Below are positions 27,352-37,266 of a stretch of DNA of 64,000 bases, piece by piece. Under the pieces are notes generated by a model, which saw nothing but the letters and a program-made list of their open reading frames with translations, searched no databases and had not been told where the DNA came from. Within the stretch, counting starts at the first letter, position 1, and the number at the start of each line of letters is the position of its first letter. The DNA lies in contig CP074402.1 of assembly GCA_018388625.1 (NCBI GenBank), positions 806,001-870,000 of the forward strand, given 5' to 3'. The DNA is from Nocardiopsis eucommiae. Lineage in GTDB: Bacteria > Actinomycetota > Actinomycetes > Streptosporangiales > Streptosporangiaceae. The position numbers were made by a program, and so were the translations under genes.

Positions 27352-29997
27352 ATGACAGCGGTTAGCGCAGAACGCGACAGTGCCCGCCAGGAAGTCCCCG
27401 AACAGCTCAGGAATGACGTCAAGCTGCTCGGTGAGATGCTCGGAACGGTCCTCGCCGAAAGCGGCGGCGCGGACCTGCTCGCGGATGTCGAGAAACTCCG
27501 ACACGCGGTGATCGGTGCCCGCGACGGCACCGTCACCACCGAGGAGATCACCCGCCTGGTCGCGGCCTGGCCCCTGGAACGCGCCAAGCAGGTCGCCCGT
27601 GCCTTCACGGTCTACTTCCACCTGGCCAACCTGGCCGAGGAACACCAGCGCATGCGCGCCCTGCGCGAACGCGACGACGCCCACAACCCGCCCCGCGAGT
27701 CGCTGGCCGCCGCCGTGCGCGCCGTCCGCGAGGGAGAGGGCGGCGAGGAGCGCCTGAGCGCGCTGATCGAGGGCATGGAGTTCCACCCGGTGCTCACAGC
27801 CCACCCCACCGAGGCCCGGCGCCGCGCCGTCTCCACCTCCATCCTGCGCATCAGCGCCCAGCTGGACGACCTGCACACCGCGCACGAGGGCAGTGCCGCC
27901 GCCGCGGAGGCGCACCGCCGCCTGCTGGAGGAGATCGACCTCCTCTGGCGCACCTCCCAGCTGCGCTACACGAAGCTGGACCCCCTCGACGAGGTGCGCA
28001 CCGCCCTCGCCGCCTTCGACGAGACGATCTTCGCGATCGTGCCGGAGGTCTACCGGACCCTCGACACCGCCATCGACCCCGAGGGCACCGGCACCCGCCC
28101 GCCCCGTGCCACGCCCTTCGTGCGCTACGGCAGCTGGATCGGCGGCGACCGGGACGGCAACCCCTTCGTCACCCACGAGGTGACCCGCGAGGCGATGACC
28201 ATCCAGTCCGAGCACATCCTGCGCGGCCTCGAAACCGCCTGCGGCCGGATCGCCCGGGCCCTGACCGTCTACTCCAACCTGACCCCGGCCAGTCCCGCGC
28301 TCCTGGACGCGATCTCCGAGGCGAGGGCGGGCCAGCCCACGCTCATGGGCGAGATCACCCAGCGCTCACCCAACGAACCCCACCGCCAGCTCCTGCTCCT
28401 GGCCACCACCCGCCTGCGCGCCACCCGCGAACGCGACGCCGACCTCGCCTACACCGACGCCGAGGAGTTCCTCGCGGACCTGCGCCTGGTCCAGGAGTCC
28501 CTCGCCGCAGCAGGAGCGGTCCGCCAGGCCTACGGCGACCTCCAGCACCTCGTCTGGCAGGCCGAGACCTTCGGCTTCCACCTGGCCGAACTGGAGATCC
28601 GCCAGCACAGCGAGGTCCACGCCGCGGCCCTGGCCGAACTGGAGTCCGGCGGCGCGCTCTCGGAGCGCACCGAGGAGGTCCTCGACACCATCCGGACCGT
28701 CTCCTGGATCCAGGAGCGCTTCGGAGTGGAGGCCTGCCGCCGCTACATCGTCAGCTTCACCCGCTCGGCCGAGGACATCGAGGCCGTCCACAAGCTGGCC
28801 ACCTATGCCCTGCCGCCCAAGCGCGTGCCGGTCCTGGACGTCATCCCGCTCTTCGAGACCGGTGCCGACCTGGAGGCCTCGCCCGGGGTGCTGGCCGGGA
28901 TGCTCGACCTCCCGCCGGTCCGCCAGCGCCTGGCCGACAACGACCGGCGCCTGGAGGTGATGCTCGGCTACAGCGACTCCGCCAAGGACGTGGGCCCGGT
29001 CAGCGCCACCCTGCGCCTGTACGACGCCCAGGCCCGGCTGTCCGCCTGGGCCCGCGAACACGACGTGCGCCTGACCCTGTTCCACGGCCGGGGCGGTTCC
29101 CTGGGCCGTGGCGGCGGCCCGGCCAGCCGCGCCCTGCTCGCCCAGGCGCCGGGCTCGGTCGACGGGCGGTTCAAGGTCACCGAACAGGGCGAGGTCATCT
29201 TCGCCCGCTACGGACAGGCCGCGATCGGCCGCCGCCACATCGAACAGGTCGGCCACGCCGTCCTGATGGCCTCCACCGACGCCGTCCAGGAGCACGAGCG
29301 CACCGCCGCCGAGCTCTACCGGCGCCACGCCGACACCATCGCGGAGGCCGCCCAGGAGGCGTACCTGTCGCTGATCGGCACCGAGGACTTCGCGGTGTGG
29401 TTCTCCCAGGTCAGCCCGCTGGAGGAGCTCGGTGAGCTCCGCCTGGGGTCGCGCCCCTCCCGGCGCGGCGCCGCCCGGGGGCTGGGCGACCTGCGGGCGA
29501 TCCCGTGGGTGTTCGCGTGGACCCAGACCCGGGTGAACCTGCCCGGCTGGTTCGGTCTCGGCACCGGCCTGGCCGCCGTGGCGGACCTGCCCGTCCTCCA
29601 GGCGGCCTACCGCGAGTGGCCCCTGTTCGCGTCGCTGCTGGACAACGCCGAGATGAGCCTGGCCAAGACCGACCGCACCATCGCGGAGCGCTACCTCGCG
29701 CTGGGCGACCGGCCCGAACTCAGCGAGACGGTCCTGCGGGAGTACGACCTGACCCGCGAGCTCGTCCTCAGGGTGACCGGCCACAGCCGCCTGCTGGAGA
29801 ACCGCGCGGTCCTGTCCCGCGCCGTGGACCTGCGCAACCCCTACGTGGACGCGCTCAGCCACCTCCAGCTCCGTGCTCTGGAGGCGCTGCGCGGCGAGGA
29901 GGCGGACTCCCTGTCCGAGGAGGACAGCGAGCACCTGGAGCGACTGCTCCTGCTCTCCGTCAACGGCGTGGCCGCCGGTCTCCAGAACACCGGCTGA
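27352..29997 (+). CDS. ppc: phosphoenolpyruvate carboxylase
   Basis: An intact 881-residue enzyme that carboxylates PEP to oxaloacetate, the main anaplerotic step. Conserved sites: VLTAHPTEARRR with the catalytic His, VMLGYSDSAKDVG, the glycine-rich FHGRGGSLGRGGGP loop and the C-terminal QNTG that is invariant in the family. The start at 27352 is the only one that gives a normal N-terminus. It faces away from the carboxylase operon; the 253-base gap between them holds AT-rich stretches (near 27230-27250) that probably contain both promoters. It stops 16 bases before birA. Confidence 0.97.
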   Translation: MTAVSAERDSARQEVPEQLRNDVKLLGEMLGTVLAESGGADLLADVEKLRHAVIGARDGTVTTEEITRLVAAWPLERAKQVARAFTVYFHLANLAEEHQRMRALRERDDAHNPPRESLAAAVRAVREGEGGEERLSALIEGMEFHPVLTAHPTEARRRAVSTSILRISAQLDDLHTAHEGSAAAAEAHRRLLEEIDLLWRTSQLRYTKLDPLDEVRTALAAFDETIFAIVPEVYRTLDTAIDPEGTGTRPPRATPFVRYGSWIGGDRDGNPFVTHEVTREAMTIQSEHILRGLETACGRIARALTVYSNLTPASPALLDAISEARAGQPTLMGEITQRSPNEPHRQLLLLATTRLRATRERDADLAYTDAEEFLADLRLVQESLAAAGAVRQAYGDLQHLVWQAETFGFHLAELEIRQHSEVHAAALAELESGGALSERTEEVLDTIRTVSWIQERFGVEACRRYIVSFTRSAEDIEAVHKLATYALPPKRVPVLDVIPLFETGADLEASPGVLAGMLDLPPVRQRLADNDRRLEVMLGYSDSAKDVGPVSATLRLYDAQARLSAWAREHDVRLTLFHGRGGSLGRGGGPASRALLAQAPGSVDGRFKVTEQGEVIFARYGQAAIGRRHIEQVGHAVLMASTDAVQEHERTAAELYRRHADTIAEAAQEAYLSLIGTEDFAVWFSQVSPLEELGELRLGSRPSRRGAARGLGDLRAIPWVFAWTQTRVNLPGWFGLGTGLAAVADLPVLQAAYREWPLFASLLDNAEMSLAKTDRTIAERYLALGDRPELSETVLREYDLTRELVLRVTGHSRLLENRAVLSRAVDLRNPYVDALSHLQLRALEALRGEEADSLSEEDSEHLERLLLLSVNGVAAGLQNTG

Positions 29998-30013
29998 CTG
30001 CTGTAATGGTGGG

Positions 30014-30784
30014 ATGAACGAGATCCCGTCCCTGGACCGGGCCGCGATCACCTCGGCGGTGATCCGGCCCGGCGGGCTCTGGCGACGCGTCGACGTGGTC
30101 CCCGAAGCCGGGTCCACCAACACCGAACTGGTCGCGAGGTCCAAAGAGGGCGCCCCCGAGGGCACGGTGCTGGTCACCGAGCACCAGACCGCCGGGAAGG
30201 GAAGGCTCGGGCGCGGGTTCACGACCCCGCCACGGGTCGCGCTCACCTTCTCGCTCCTCGTCCGCCCCGGGGTGCCCTCGGAGGAACTCGGCTGGGTGTC
30301 CCCGCTGATGGGCCTGGCGGCCGTCGCCGCCGTCCGGCGGACGACGGGCCTGGAGACGCGGCTCAAGTGGCCCAACGACCTGCTCCTCGGTGAGCGGAAG
30401 CTCGCCGGGATCCTCGCGGAGGCCGACTTCTCCGACCCCGACCGCCCCGGGATCGTGGTCGGCATGGGGCTGAACGTCTCCCAGACGCGCGACGAACTCC
30501 CAGTGGAGACCGCCACGTCCCTGCGCGCCGAGGGCGCCGACACCCTCCGGGAGACCCTCCTCGTTGCGGTCCTGGAGGAGTTCGAGCGGCGCTACTCCGC
30601 CTGGGAGCCCGCCGACGAGTACCGGGACGTCTGCGTGACCATCGGCCGCCGGGTCCGCGTCCACCTGCCTGGGGACACCTACCTGGACGGCACCGCCACG
30701 GGCGTGGACGACCAGGCGCGCCTGCTCGTGGAGGGGCGGGCCCTCAGCGCCGGAGACGTCGTACACGTCCGGCCAGGCCGATGA
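30014..30784 (+). CDS. birA: biotin--[acetyl-CoA-carboxylase] ligase
   Basis: A 256-residue group I biotin protein ligase without the N-terminal DNA-binding domain of the E. coli protein. Catalytic signatures: GSTNTELV, the adenylation loop QTAGKGRLGRGF (Lys replaces the first Arg of the usual GRGRxGR), KWPNDLLL and KLAGILAE. The small C-terminal SH3-like domain ends VVHVRPGR. It makes biotinyl-AMP and attaches biotin to the carrier lysine of the alpha subunit encoded at 23412-25175. Spacing of 16 bases from ppc suggests co-transcription. Confidence 0.93.
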   Translation: MNEIPSLDRAAITSAVIRPGGLWRRVDVVPEAGSTNTELVARSKEGAPEGTVLVTEHQTAGKGRLGRGFTTPPRVALTFSLLVRPGVPSEELGWVSPLMGLAAVAAVRRTTGLETRLKWPNDLLLGERKLAGILAEADFSDPDRPGIVVGMGLNVSQTRDELPVETATSLRAEGADTLRETLLVAVLEEFERRYSAWEPADEYRDVCVTIGRRVRVHLPGDTYLDGTATGVDDQARLLVEGRALSAGDVVHVRPGR

Positions 30785-30806
30785 ATCGTGTGCCATCATC
30801 ACTTTC

Positions 30807-31322
30807 ATGGCTATCGCGGACCGCTATCTCTCCGACGACGAGGAACTCGTCCACGTCGCACGGCAGCACTGGACCCTCCTCGCCGGGGAGTTCGTCGCCC
30901 TGTTCCTCATCATCGGTGTCGTCGGCACCGCCCTCTTCTTCATCCCCTGGTCCGAGGACTGGAGCCTGATCGCCGCGGGCGTCGTGGTGGCCGTCGGGGT
31001 CGTCGCGGCCCTGGCCTTCTGGTTCGTCCCCATGCTCAAGTGGGCGACCACGGTCTACATCCTCACCAACCGGCGCCTGATGATGCGTGACGGCATCATC
31101 TCCAAACAGGGCCGGGACATGCCGCTCACCAGGGTCAACGATGTCTCCTTCAACATCTCCCTCTGGGAACGGATCATGCGGTACGGAACGTTGTCCATTC
31201 AGTCGGCGTCCGAGCAGGAGGGCATGGTCCTCCAGCGCGTGCCCAGACCCCAGTGGTTCCAGTCGGAGATCTACCGCCAGGTCAACGCGGCCCAGCGGCC
31301 CGAGTACCCGTCGGGAACCTGA
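30807..31322 (+). CDS. PH-domain membrane protein
   Basis: A 171-residue protein with two membrane helices (~residues 27-46 and 54-75) and a bacterial PH domain (bPH_2): YILTNRRLMMRDGIISKQGRDMPLTRVNDVSFNISLWERIMRYG is the diagnostic pattern, here at ~90-135. The family has no firm biochemical function. It lies 22 bases after birA and upstream of the adenylate cyclase gene; the birA - PH protein - cyclase order also occurs in Streptomyces, so the block is conserved. Confidence 0.85.
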   Translation: MAIADRYLSDDEELVHVARQHWTLLAGEFVALFLIIGVVGTALFFIPWSEDWSLIAAGVVVAVGVVAALAFWFVPMLKWATTVYILTNRRLMMRDGIISKQGRDMPLTRVNDVSFNISLWERIMRYGTLSIQSASEQEGMVLQRVPRPQWFQSEIYRQVNAAQRPEYPSGT

Positions 31323-31398
31323 CCCTGGCGCACCATCGGCGTAAGCTGGAGGTGCATCCCACACCGCCCCCGTGCGGTAAGGCCGTGAAAGAGAACGT

Positions 31399-32406
31399 AT
31401 GCCGTCGCGTCCTGACCCGAAAGCGATCGAGTCCGTCCTGCTCGGTGGTGAAGCGGTCTACACCAGGGAACAGGCGGTCGAGCTCGCCGAAGCCGACCCC
31501 GAACTGGCCGAACGCGTCTGGCGTGCCCTGGGCTTCCCCACGCTGGGCGACGACTCGGTGATCTTCGCCGAGAGCGACGTCGAGGCGCTCCGCATCACCA
31601 ACTCCCTCCTGAAGGAGGGGCTCCTCGACGAGGAGGGCGTGGTCCGCTTCGCCCGTGCCATGGGCCAGACCATGGCCAGACTCGCGGACTGGCAGACCAG
31701 CATCCTGAGCACCCTCATCTTCCAGAACGAGGACTCCGCCAGCCCCCTGATGAACCAGGTCAAGGAGCTCCTGCCGGACGTGGAGCGCCTCCTCCTGCAC
31801 ATCTGGCGCCGCCAGCTCGCCGCCTCCACGGCGCGCACCCTCGCGGTGATGTCCAACAACAACGACATCGTCCCGAACTACTACCCGCTGATCGTGGGCT
31901 TCGCGGACCTGGTCTCCTTCACCACCCTGAGCCGGGAGCTCGACGAGGTCGAACTCGCGGGCGTGGTGGAGGGCTTCGAGGCCACCGCCGCCGACATCGT
32001 CGCCTCCGGTGGCGGGCGCGTGGTCAAGACCCTCGGGGACGAGGTGCTCTACGTCGCGGACTCACCCCTCCAGGCAGCGGACATCGCCCTGCGCCTGGCC
32101 TCCGGTGTGAAGACCCACGTGGAGGTCCCCGACGTCCGGGTGGGTGTCGCCTACGGCCCGGTCCTCACCCTGCACGGGGACGTCTTCGGCACCACCGTCA
32201 ACCGGTCCAGCAGACTCACCTCCTTCGCCCGGCCCGGCACGGTCCTCATCGACGAGGCCCTGGCCGAGAGCCTCACCGACGAGGAGGGCCTCCAGGTGGT
32301 GCAGGTCCGGGCCCGACACGCCCACGGTCTGGGACTCATTCAGCCCTACGCGCTACGCCGGGACTTCGACGCGCAACCGCACGTGTCGACGCCCCCGGAG
32401 GGATAG
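31399..32406 (+). CDS. cya: class III adenylate cyclase with N-terminal regulatory domain
   Basis: A 335-residue cyclase. Residues 1-150 resemble the all-helical autoinhibitory domain of pH-sensing cyclases such as Rv1264. The catalytic domain carries both metal aspartates (D170 in GFADLVSFT and D214 in KTLGDEVLY), the purine-selecting Lys 210, Asp 261 (GDVFG) and the transition-state Asn 268 and Arg 272 (TVNRSSRL). All are present, so it should make cAMP as a homodimer. No membrane segment, so it is cytosolic. It corresponds by context to the Streptomyces cya next to the biotin ligase gene. Its product could act on the CRP-type site at 37267. Confidence 0.9.
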   Translation: MPSRPDPKAIESVLLGGEAVYTREQAVELAEADPELAERVWRALGFPTLGDDSVIFAESDVEALRITNSLLKEGLLDEEGVVRFARAMGQTMARLADWQTSILSTLIFQNEDSASPLMNQVKELLPDVERLLLHIWRRQLAASTARTLAVMSNNNDIVPNYYPLIVGFADLVSFTTLSRELDEVELAGVVEGFEATAADIVASGGGRVVKTLGDEVLYVADSPLQAADIALRLASGVKTHVEVPDVRVGVAYGPVLTLHGDVFGTTVNRSSRLTSFARPGTVLIDEALAESLTDEEGLQVVQVRARHAHGLGLIQPYALRRDFDAQPHVSTPPEG

Positions 32407-32437
32407 GCTCGAAATCCCAACGTGAGGCGGTGAGAGT

Positions 32438-33064
32438 GTGACCCCCATCCAGCAGCTGCGTACCTCGGGTGTCTTCAGCGTCGAGGGCGCCGAGTCCGAC
32501 ATCGAGAACAACGTGTGGATCGTCGGCAACGACGAGAGCGCGGTGGTGATCGACGCCGCCCACGACCACGAGCGCATCGCCCGGGGCCTGGGCGACCGCG
32601 AACTCATGGCCATCGTGTGCACCCACGGCCACCCGGACCACATCAACGCGGCCGTCGCCCTGGCCGACCTCACGGACTGCCCGATCCTCCTCCACCCGGA
32701 CGACTCCGAGCTGTGGCACCAGGTCCACCCCTACCGTGAACCGGACGCGCCCCTCCTGCACGGCGAGGTCCTGCGCGCGGGCGACGTGGAGCTCACCGTG
32801 CTGCACACCCCGGGTCACACGCCCGGCGGGGTCTCCTTCCACTCCCCGGAACTCGGCGTGGTCTTCAGCGGCGACACCCTCTTCCCCGACGGCCCCGGCG
32901 CCACCGGCCAGCCCTCCTCGGACTTCCCCACGATCATCGCGTCCATCCGCGACCAGCTGACCACCCTCCCGGGCGACACCATCGTCCACCCGGGCCACGG
33001 CGAGTCCACCACGATCGCGGAGGCCGCCCACCACCTGGAGGAGTGGTCCGCCCGGGGCTTCTGA
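32438..33064 (+). CDS. metallo-beta-lactamase-fold hydrolase
   Basis: A 208-residue glyoxalase II-like protein from a GTG start preceded by a GGCGGTGAGAG site. Zinc ligands are all present: THGHPDH, HTPGHTPGG, FSGDTLF with the bridging Asp, and HPGHGE at the C-terminus. The fold hydrolyses thioesters and similar bonds; actinobacterial relatives include mycothiol-dependent hydrolases, but the sequence alone does not give the substrate. It follows the cyclase by 31 bases and ends the rightward run. Confidence 0.85.
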   Translation: MTPIQQLRTSGVFSVEGAESDIENNVWIVGNDESAVVIDAAHDHERIARGLGDRELMAIVCTHGHPDHINAAVALADLTDCPILLHPDDSELWHQVHPYREPDAPLLHGEVLRAGDVELTVLHTPGHTPGGVSFHSPELGVVFSGDTLFPDGPGATGQPSSDFPTIIASIRDQLTTLPGDTIVHPGHGESTTIAEAAHHLEEWSARGF

Positions 33065-33169
33065 CCCCGGCGCCGCGGCCCGCGGCGGGAGGGGCCGGGC
33101 GACCGGACCGCCGCCCCGCCAGCCCCCGCCCTCCTCCCGCTCCCCGGACCTTGTTCCCGCAACGCCTCC

Positions 33170-33291
33170 GAAGCTCGCACAGCCGAACCGGTGCGGGCCC
33201 CCGCTGTGCGAGGCCGCGTAGCGGCGCACAGCAGGGGAGACGGCCGCTCGCATCGATCGGCGCGAGCGCCGAGTCAACCGAAAGCATCCAC
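33170..33291 (-). repeat. dispersed structured repeat, copy A
   Basis: Shares four near-identical blocks with 46554-46683: GAAGCTCG with ACAGCC, GCGGGCCCCCGCTGTGCGA, ACAG-AGGGGAGACGGCC continuing to CGCTCGCATCGAT, and CGAAAGCATCCAC. Between the blocks are hairpins whose sequences differ from copy B while pairing is kept (for example CGGCGC-GA-GCGCCG here). It lies between the convergent MBL and sdhB genes. Strand is given for the reading that starts GTGGATGCTTTC, but is not established. Confidence 0.8.
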
Positions 33292-33301
33292 GGCGCACGC
33301 C

Positions 33302-34102
33302 CTACGCCGTTCCCCGGCCCTCCTCCGGGCGGCGGACGTTCGGGGCGATGGGGGTGTCCTTCGGCCGACGGCCGATCTTCGACCCCAGCCACACCAACGG
33401 GTCGTACTTCCGGTCCACCACGCGTTCCTTCAACGGGATCAGGGCGTTGTCCGTGATGTGGATCCCCTCGGGGCACACCTCCGTGCAGCACTTGGTGATG
33501 TTGCAGTACCCGAGCCCGAACTCCTCCTGCGCCGTGCGGCGCCGGTCCGCCGTGTCCTCGGGGTGCATCTCCAACTCCGCGACCCGCATCAGGAACCTCG
33601 GGCCCGAGAAGTGCTCCTTGTTCTCCTCGTGGTCACGGATCACGTGGCACACGTCGTTGCACAGGAAGCACTCGATGCACTTGCGGAACTCCTGCGAACG
33701 CTCTACGTCCGCCTGCCGCATGCGGAAGTCGCCCGGCTCCGTCCCCGGCGCGGGGGTGAACGACGGGATCTCCCTGGCCTTGGCGTAGTTGAAGGAGACG
33801 TCGCACACGAGGTCACGGACCACGGGGAAGGTGCGCATCGGGGTCACGGTGACGACCTCGTCGTCCTCGAAAACGCTCATCCTGGTCATACAGGACAGAC
33901 GGGGCCGACCGTTGATCTCCACGGAGCAGGAACCGCACTTGCCCGCCTTGCAGTTCCACCGCACCGCCATGTCCGGCGCCTGGGTGGCCTGGAGCCGGTG
34001 GAGCACGTCCAGGACGACCTCGCCCTCGTTCACCTCCACCCGGTACTCGGTGAGTTCTCCGTCCGGACCGCCGCGCCACACGCGGAACGTCCGCTCGCTC
34101 AT
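33302..34102 (-). CDS. sdhB: succinate dehydrogenase iron-sulfur subunit (first complex)
   Basis: A 266-residue SdhB. The [2Fe-2S] plant-type ferredoxin domain has CKAGKCGSCSVEINGRPRLSC; the C-terminal domain binds the [4Fe-4S] and [3Fe-4S] clusters through CIECFLCNDVC and CNITKCCTEVCP. It passes electrons from FAD to the membrane subunit. Its ATG overlaps the sdhA stop by four bases (ATGA), showing coupling. The gene belongs to the Sdh1-like complex (compare Rv0247c-Rv0249c), distinct from the sdhCAB operon at 40722-44113. The C-terminus is long and charged (RRPEEGRGTA). Confidence 0.93.
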   Translation of the reverse strand: MSERTFRVWRGGPDGELTEYRVEVNEGEVVLDVLHRLQATQAPDMAVRWNCKAGKCGSCSVEINGRPRLSCMTRMSVFEDDEVVTVTPMRTFPVVRDLVCDVSFNYAKAREIPSFTPAPGTEPGDFRMRQADVERSQEFRKCIECFLCNDVCHVIRDHEENKEHFSGPRFLMRVAELEMHPEDTADRRRTAQEEFGLGYCNITKCCTEVCPEGIHITDNALIPLKERVVDRKYDPLVWLGSKIGRRPKDTPIAPNVRRPEEGRGTA

Positions 34103-36269
34103 GACGTGTCCTCCTCGCTCGCCCCTGCTCCGTTCCCAGCGTTCGTCTCGTCCGCACCGTCGGCACCGCCAGCCCCGGCCGCGTCGCCCGGACCGTCCCG
34201 GCCCTGGGCGTCGTCGGGCAGCTCCTCCTTGGTCAGGTACTTGGCCAGCTCGTCCCGGTCGAAGAGTGCGAGCAGCTCACCGGGGATGTCCGCGAGGGGG
34301 TCCGCTCCAGCTCCACGCGCCCGTCGACCGCGCGCACGGACAGGTTCACCCGACGCCACTCGGCCGACATCTCCGGACAGTCGTCCCGTGTGTGGCCGCC
34401 CCGCGACTCCGTGCGCTCCAGTGCCGCCCGCGCCACCGCCTCGGACACCAGCAGCATGTTGGGCAGGGCCAGCGCCAGGTGCCATCCGGGGTTGTACACC
34501 CGGTCTCCCGGGGCGCTGAGCACGTCCACCCGCTCGGCCAGCGCCGCCAACCGCTCCAGGGCCCGTTCCACCTCCGGTCCCCTGCGGATGATCCCGACCA
34601 GGTCGTTCATGGTGTCCTGGAGCTCGGAGTGGATGGCGTACGGGTTCTCCCCGGCGCCCTGTTTGAGCGGCGCCAGCGACGAGGCGACGGCCTCCGCCGC
34701 CGCCCGCTCCAACACGCCGGTCGCCGGGGTCGAGTCCCCCTCGCCCGCCTCCAACGCGTCCACGTACGCGGCGGCGCCCAGCCCCGCCCGGCGACCGAAC
34801 ACCAGCAGGTCGGACAGCGAGTTGCCGCCCAGACGGTTGGAACCGTGCATCCCGCCCGCCACCTCCCCGGCGGCGAACAGACCGGGAACGTCCGACGCGG
34901 CGGTGTCGGCGTCCACCCGCACCCCGCCCATCACGTAGTGGCAGGTGGGACCCACCTCCATCGGCTCGGCGGTGATGTCCACGTCCGCCAGCTCCCTGAA
35001 CTGGTGGTGCATGGACGGCAGCCGACGCCTGATCTCCTCGGCGGGAAGCCGCGAGGACACGTCCAGGAACACACCGCCGTGCGGGGAGCCCCGCCCCTCC
35101 TTGACCTCGCTGTTGATCGCCCGGGCCACCTCGTCCCGGGGCAGCAGCTCCGGCGGTCTGCGATGGCGCGTCGGATCGTCGTACCAGCCGTCCGCCTCCT
35201 CCTCGGTCTCGGCGTACTGCGACCGGAAGACGTCGGGCACGTAGTCGAACATGAACCGTTCGCCCCGGGAGTTGCGCAGCACGCCACCGTCACCCCGTAC
35301 GGACTCGGTGACGAGGATTCCCTTGACCGACGGGGGCCAGACCATCCCGGTGGGGTGGAACTGGACGAACTCCATGTTGATCAGCGAGGCGCCCGCGCGC
35401 AGGGCTTGGGCGTGCCCGTCCCCGGTGTACTCCCAGGAGTTGGACGTGGTGCGGAAGGCCTTGCCGATGCCGCCGGTGGCGAGGATGACGGTGGGGGCCT
35501 CGAACAGCACGAACCCGCCGTCCACCCTGCGGTAGCCGAACGCCCCGACGATCCGACCGTCGTCTCCTCCCTCCCTGACCAGGCTGGTCACGGCGGTCTC
35601 GGCGAACACCGCCAGCCGCTCGTCCGGGTCACCGAACTCCGCCGCGTCCGCCTGTTGGAGGGCCACGATCCGCTGCTGGAGGGTGCGGATGAGCTCCAGC
35701 CCGGTGCGGTCGCCCACGTGGGCCAGGCGCGGGTACTCGTGTCCGCCGAAGTTGCGCTGGCTGATCCGCCCGTCCTCTGTGCGGTCGAACAGCGCGCCCC
35801 AGTACTCCAGTTCCAGGATGCGTTCGGGCGCCTCCCTGGCGTGGAGTTCCGCCATGCGGGGGTCGTTCAGGAACTTCCCGCCGCGCAGGGTGTCGCGGAA
35901 GTGCACCTTCCAGCTGTCGGCCGCGTTGGTGTTGCCGAGAGCGGCCGCGGCGCCGCCCTCCGCCATCACCGTGTGTGCCTTCCCGAAGAGCGACTTCGAC
36001 ACGATCGCGGTGCGTTTGCCCTGTTCCCGGGCGGCGATCGCGGCGCGGAGCCCGGCGCCGCCCGCCCCGACCACCACGACGTCGTAGCGGTGTCGGGTGA
36101 CCCCGTTCCCCTCGCGGTGGCGCGACCGCGGCGAGGGCTCGGCTGAGGCACGCCCCGGGGAGGGCGGCGGGTGTCCTGTCGGCGGGGGCGGTGACGGTGG
36201 CTCCGGTGAGGTCGGGGAGTTCCCGGACGTCGGGGAGAGCCTGGAGGAAGGGCCGGGCGTGGGGGGCAT
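34099..36269 (-). CDS. sdhA: succinate dehydrogenase flavoprotein subunit (first complex), frameshifted near its end
   Basis: A 723-residue SdhA once one base is restored at 34296-34300; without it the last ~65 residues are lost. FAD motif VVVGAGGAGLRAAIAA near residue 65, the flavinylation segment SLFGKAHTVMAEGG, HPTGMV, the substrate Arg/His region and GGMHGSNRLGGNSLSDLLVFG are all present. A ~55-residue Pro-rich N-terminal extension precedes the FAD fold; the start ATG 36269 lies 25 bases after sdhC with GAAGGAG upstream, but a shorter protein is possible. The tail (DELAKYLTKEELPDDAQG) is acidic and Gly/Ala-rich. Confidence 0.9.
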
Positions 36270-36293
36270 GGGGCGCGTGTACTCCTTCGCCGG

Positions 36294-37118
36294 TCAGTTG
36301 AGGATGCGCGGATCCGTGATGGTGCCGCTGGCGACCAACGCGACGTAGGCGTCCGTGGCGATCAGCGAGGCGATGCTGAGCCAGCCGAACAGCATGTGCC
36401 GGTCGTTCAGCGCGGAGGCGCGGGACCAGAGCCAGTAGCGGACCGGTCGCCCGCCGAAGCTGCGCAGCCGGCCGCCCATGATGTGCCGACACGAGTGGCA
36501 GCCGAACGTGTAGCACCACAGCAGCACCACGTTGGTGAGCATGACGAGGTTGCCGACCCCGACGCCGAACCCGCCGTCCGTGCCGTGGAAGAAGGGGACG
36601 ATCATGTCCCAGGTGTTGACCAGGACGATGGCCCCGGCGAAGTAGAAGAAGTACCGGTGCCCGTTCTGGGGGAGCATCAGCGGCCGGGTCTCGCCCGTGT
36701 AGGTCCGGTGCGGCTCACGCACGGCGCAGGCGGTCGGCGCCTGCCAGACCGAGCGGTAGTAGGCCTTGCGGTAGTAGTAGCAGGTCACCCGGAACAGCAG
36801 CAGGATCGGCAGGCTGAGCAGGGCGTAGGGGAGGATCGGGGGGAACTCCCACGGCAGTCGGCCGAGGAGCGACGCGTCGGGGACGCACTGCTGGGCGAGG
36901 CAGGGGGAGTAGAAGGGGGTCAGGTAGTGGTGCTCCTGGACCCAGTAGTGGTCCTGTTGGAACACCCGGGCCGCCCCGTAGACGAGGAAGGTGGCCAGCC
37001 CCAACGTCGTCAGGGTCGGGCCCAGCCACCATCGGTCGGTGCGCAGTGTTCGCTGGCTCAGGCGTGCCCGGCCGCCGCCGGGGCGCGCGTCGTGAGTGGG
37101 GGTCACCGTGGTCTCCAC
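36294..37118 (-). CDS. sdhC: succinate dehydrogenase membrane subunit (Sdh1-type)
   Basis: A 274-residue protein with about five membrane helices and conserved stretches YYYRKAYYRSVWQAP and CAVREPHRTYTGETRPLMLPQN, typical of the single membrane anchor of actinobacterial Sdh1 complexes (Rv0249c-like). Several His residues in membrane or boundary positions (NTWDMIVPFFHG, CHSCRH) could ligate haem b. It transfers electrons to menaquinone. It is the promoter-proximal gene of the leftward sdhCAB operon; a CRP-type site lies about 150 bases upstream of its start. Confidence 0.85.
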   Translation of the reverse strand: METTVTPTHDARPGGGRARLSQRTLRTDRWWLGPTLTTLGLATFLVYGAARVFQQDHYWVQEHHYLTPFYSPCLAQQCVPDASLLGRLPWEFPPILPYALLSLPILLLFRVTCYYYRKAYYRSVWQAPTACAVREPHRTYTGETRPLMLPQNGHRYFFYFAGAIVLVNTWDMIVPFFHGTDGGFGVGVGNLVMLTNVVLLWCYTFGCHSCRHIMGGRLRSFGGRPVRYWLWSRASALNDRHMLFGWLSIASLIATDAYVALVASGTITDPRILN

Positions 37119-37266
37119 CTCCTGTGGAGAGCGGTCGGACCCGGGGACGGGGCGCGGACCCGTGCCTCAGGTGGCCGTGACCGCTCCCGGATGCTGGATC
37201 GCTGTGGGCGAGCAGTGCTGCGGGGGAAGCAGTAGCGAACCGGTCTGCCACTCAACGTTAGGTCGC

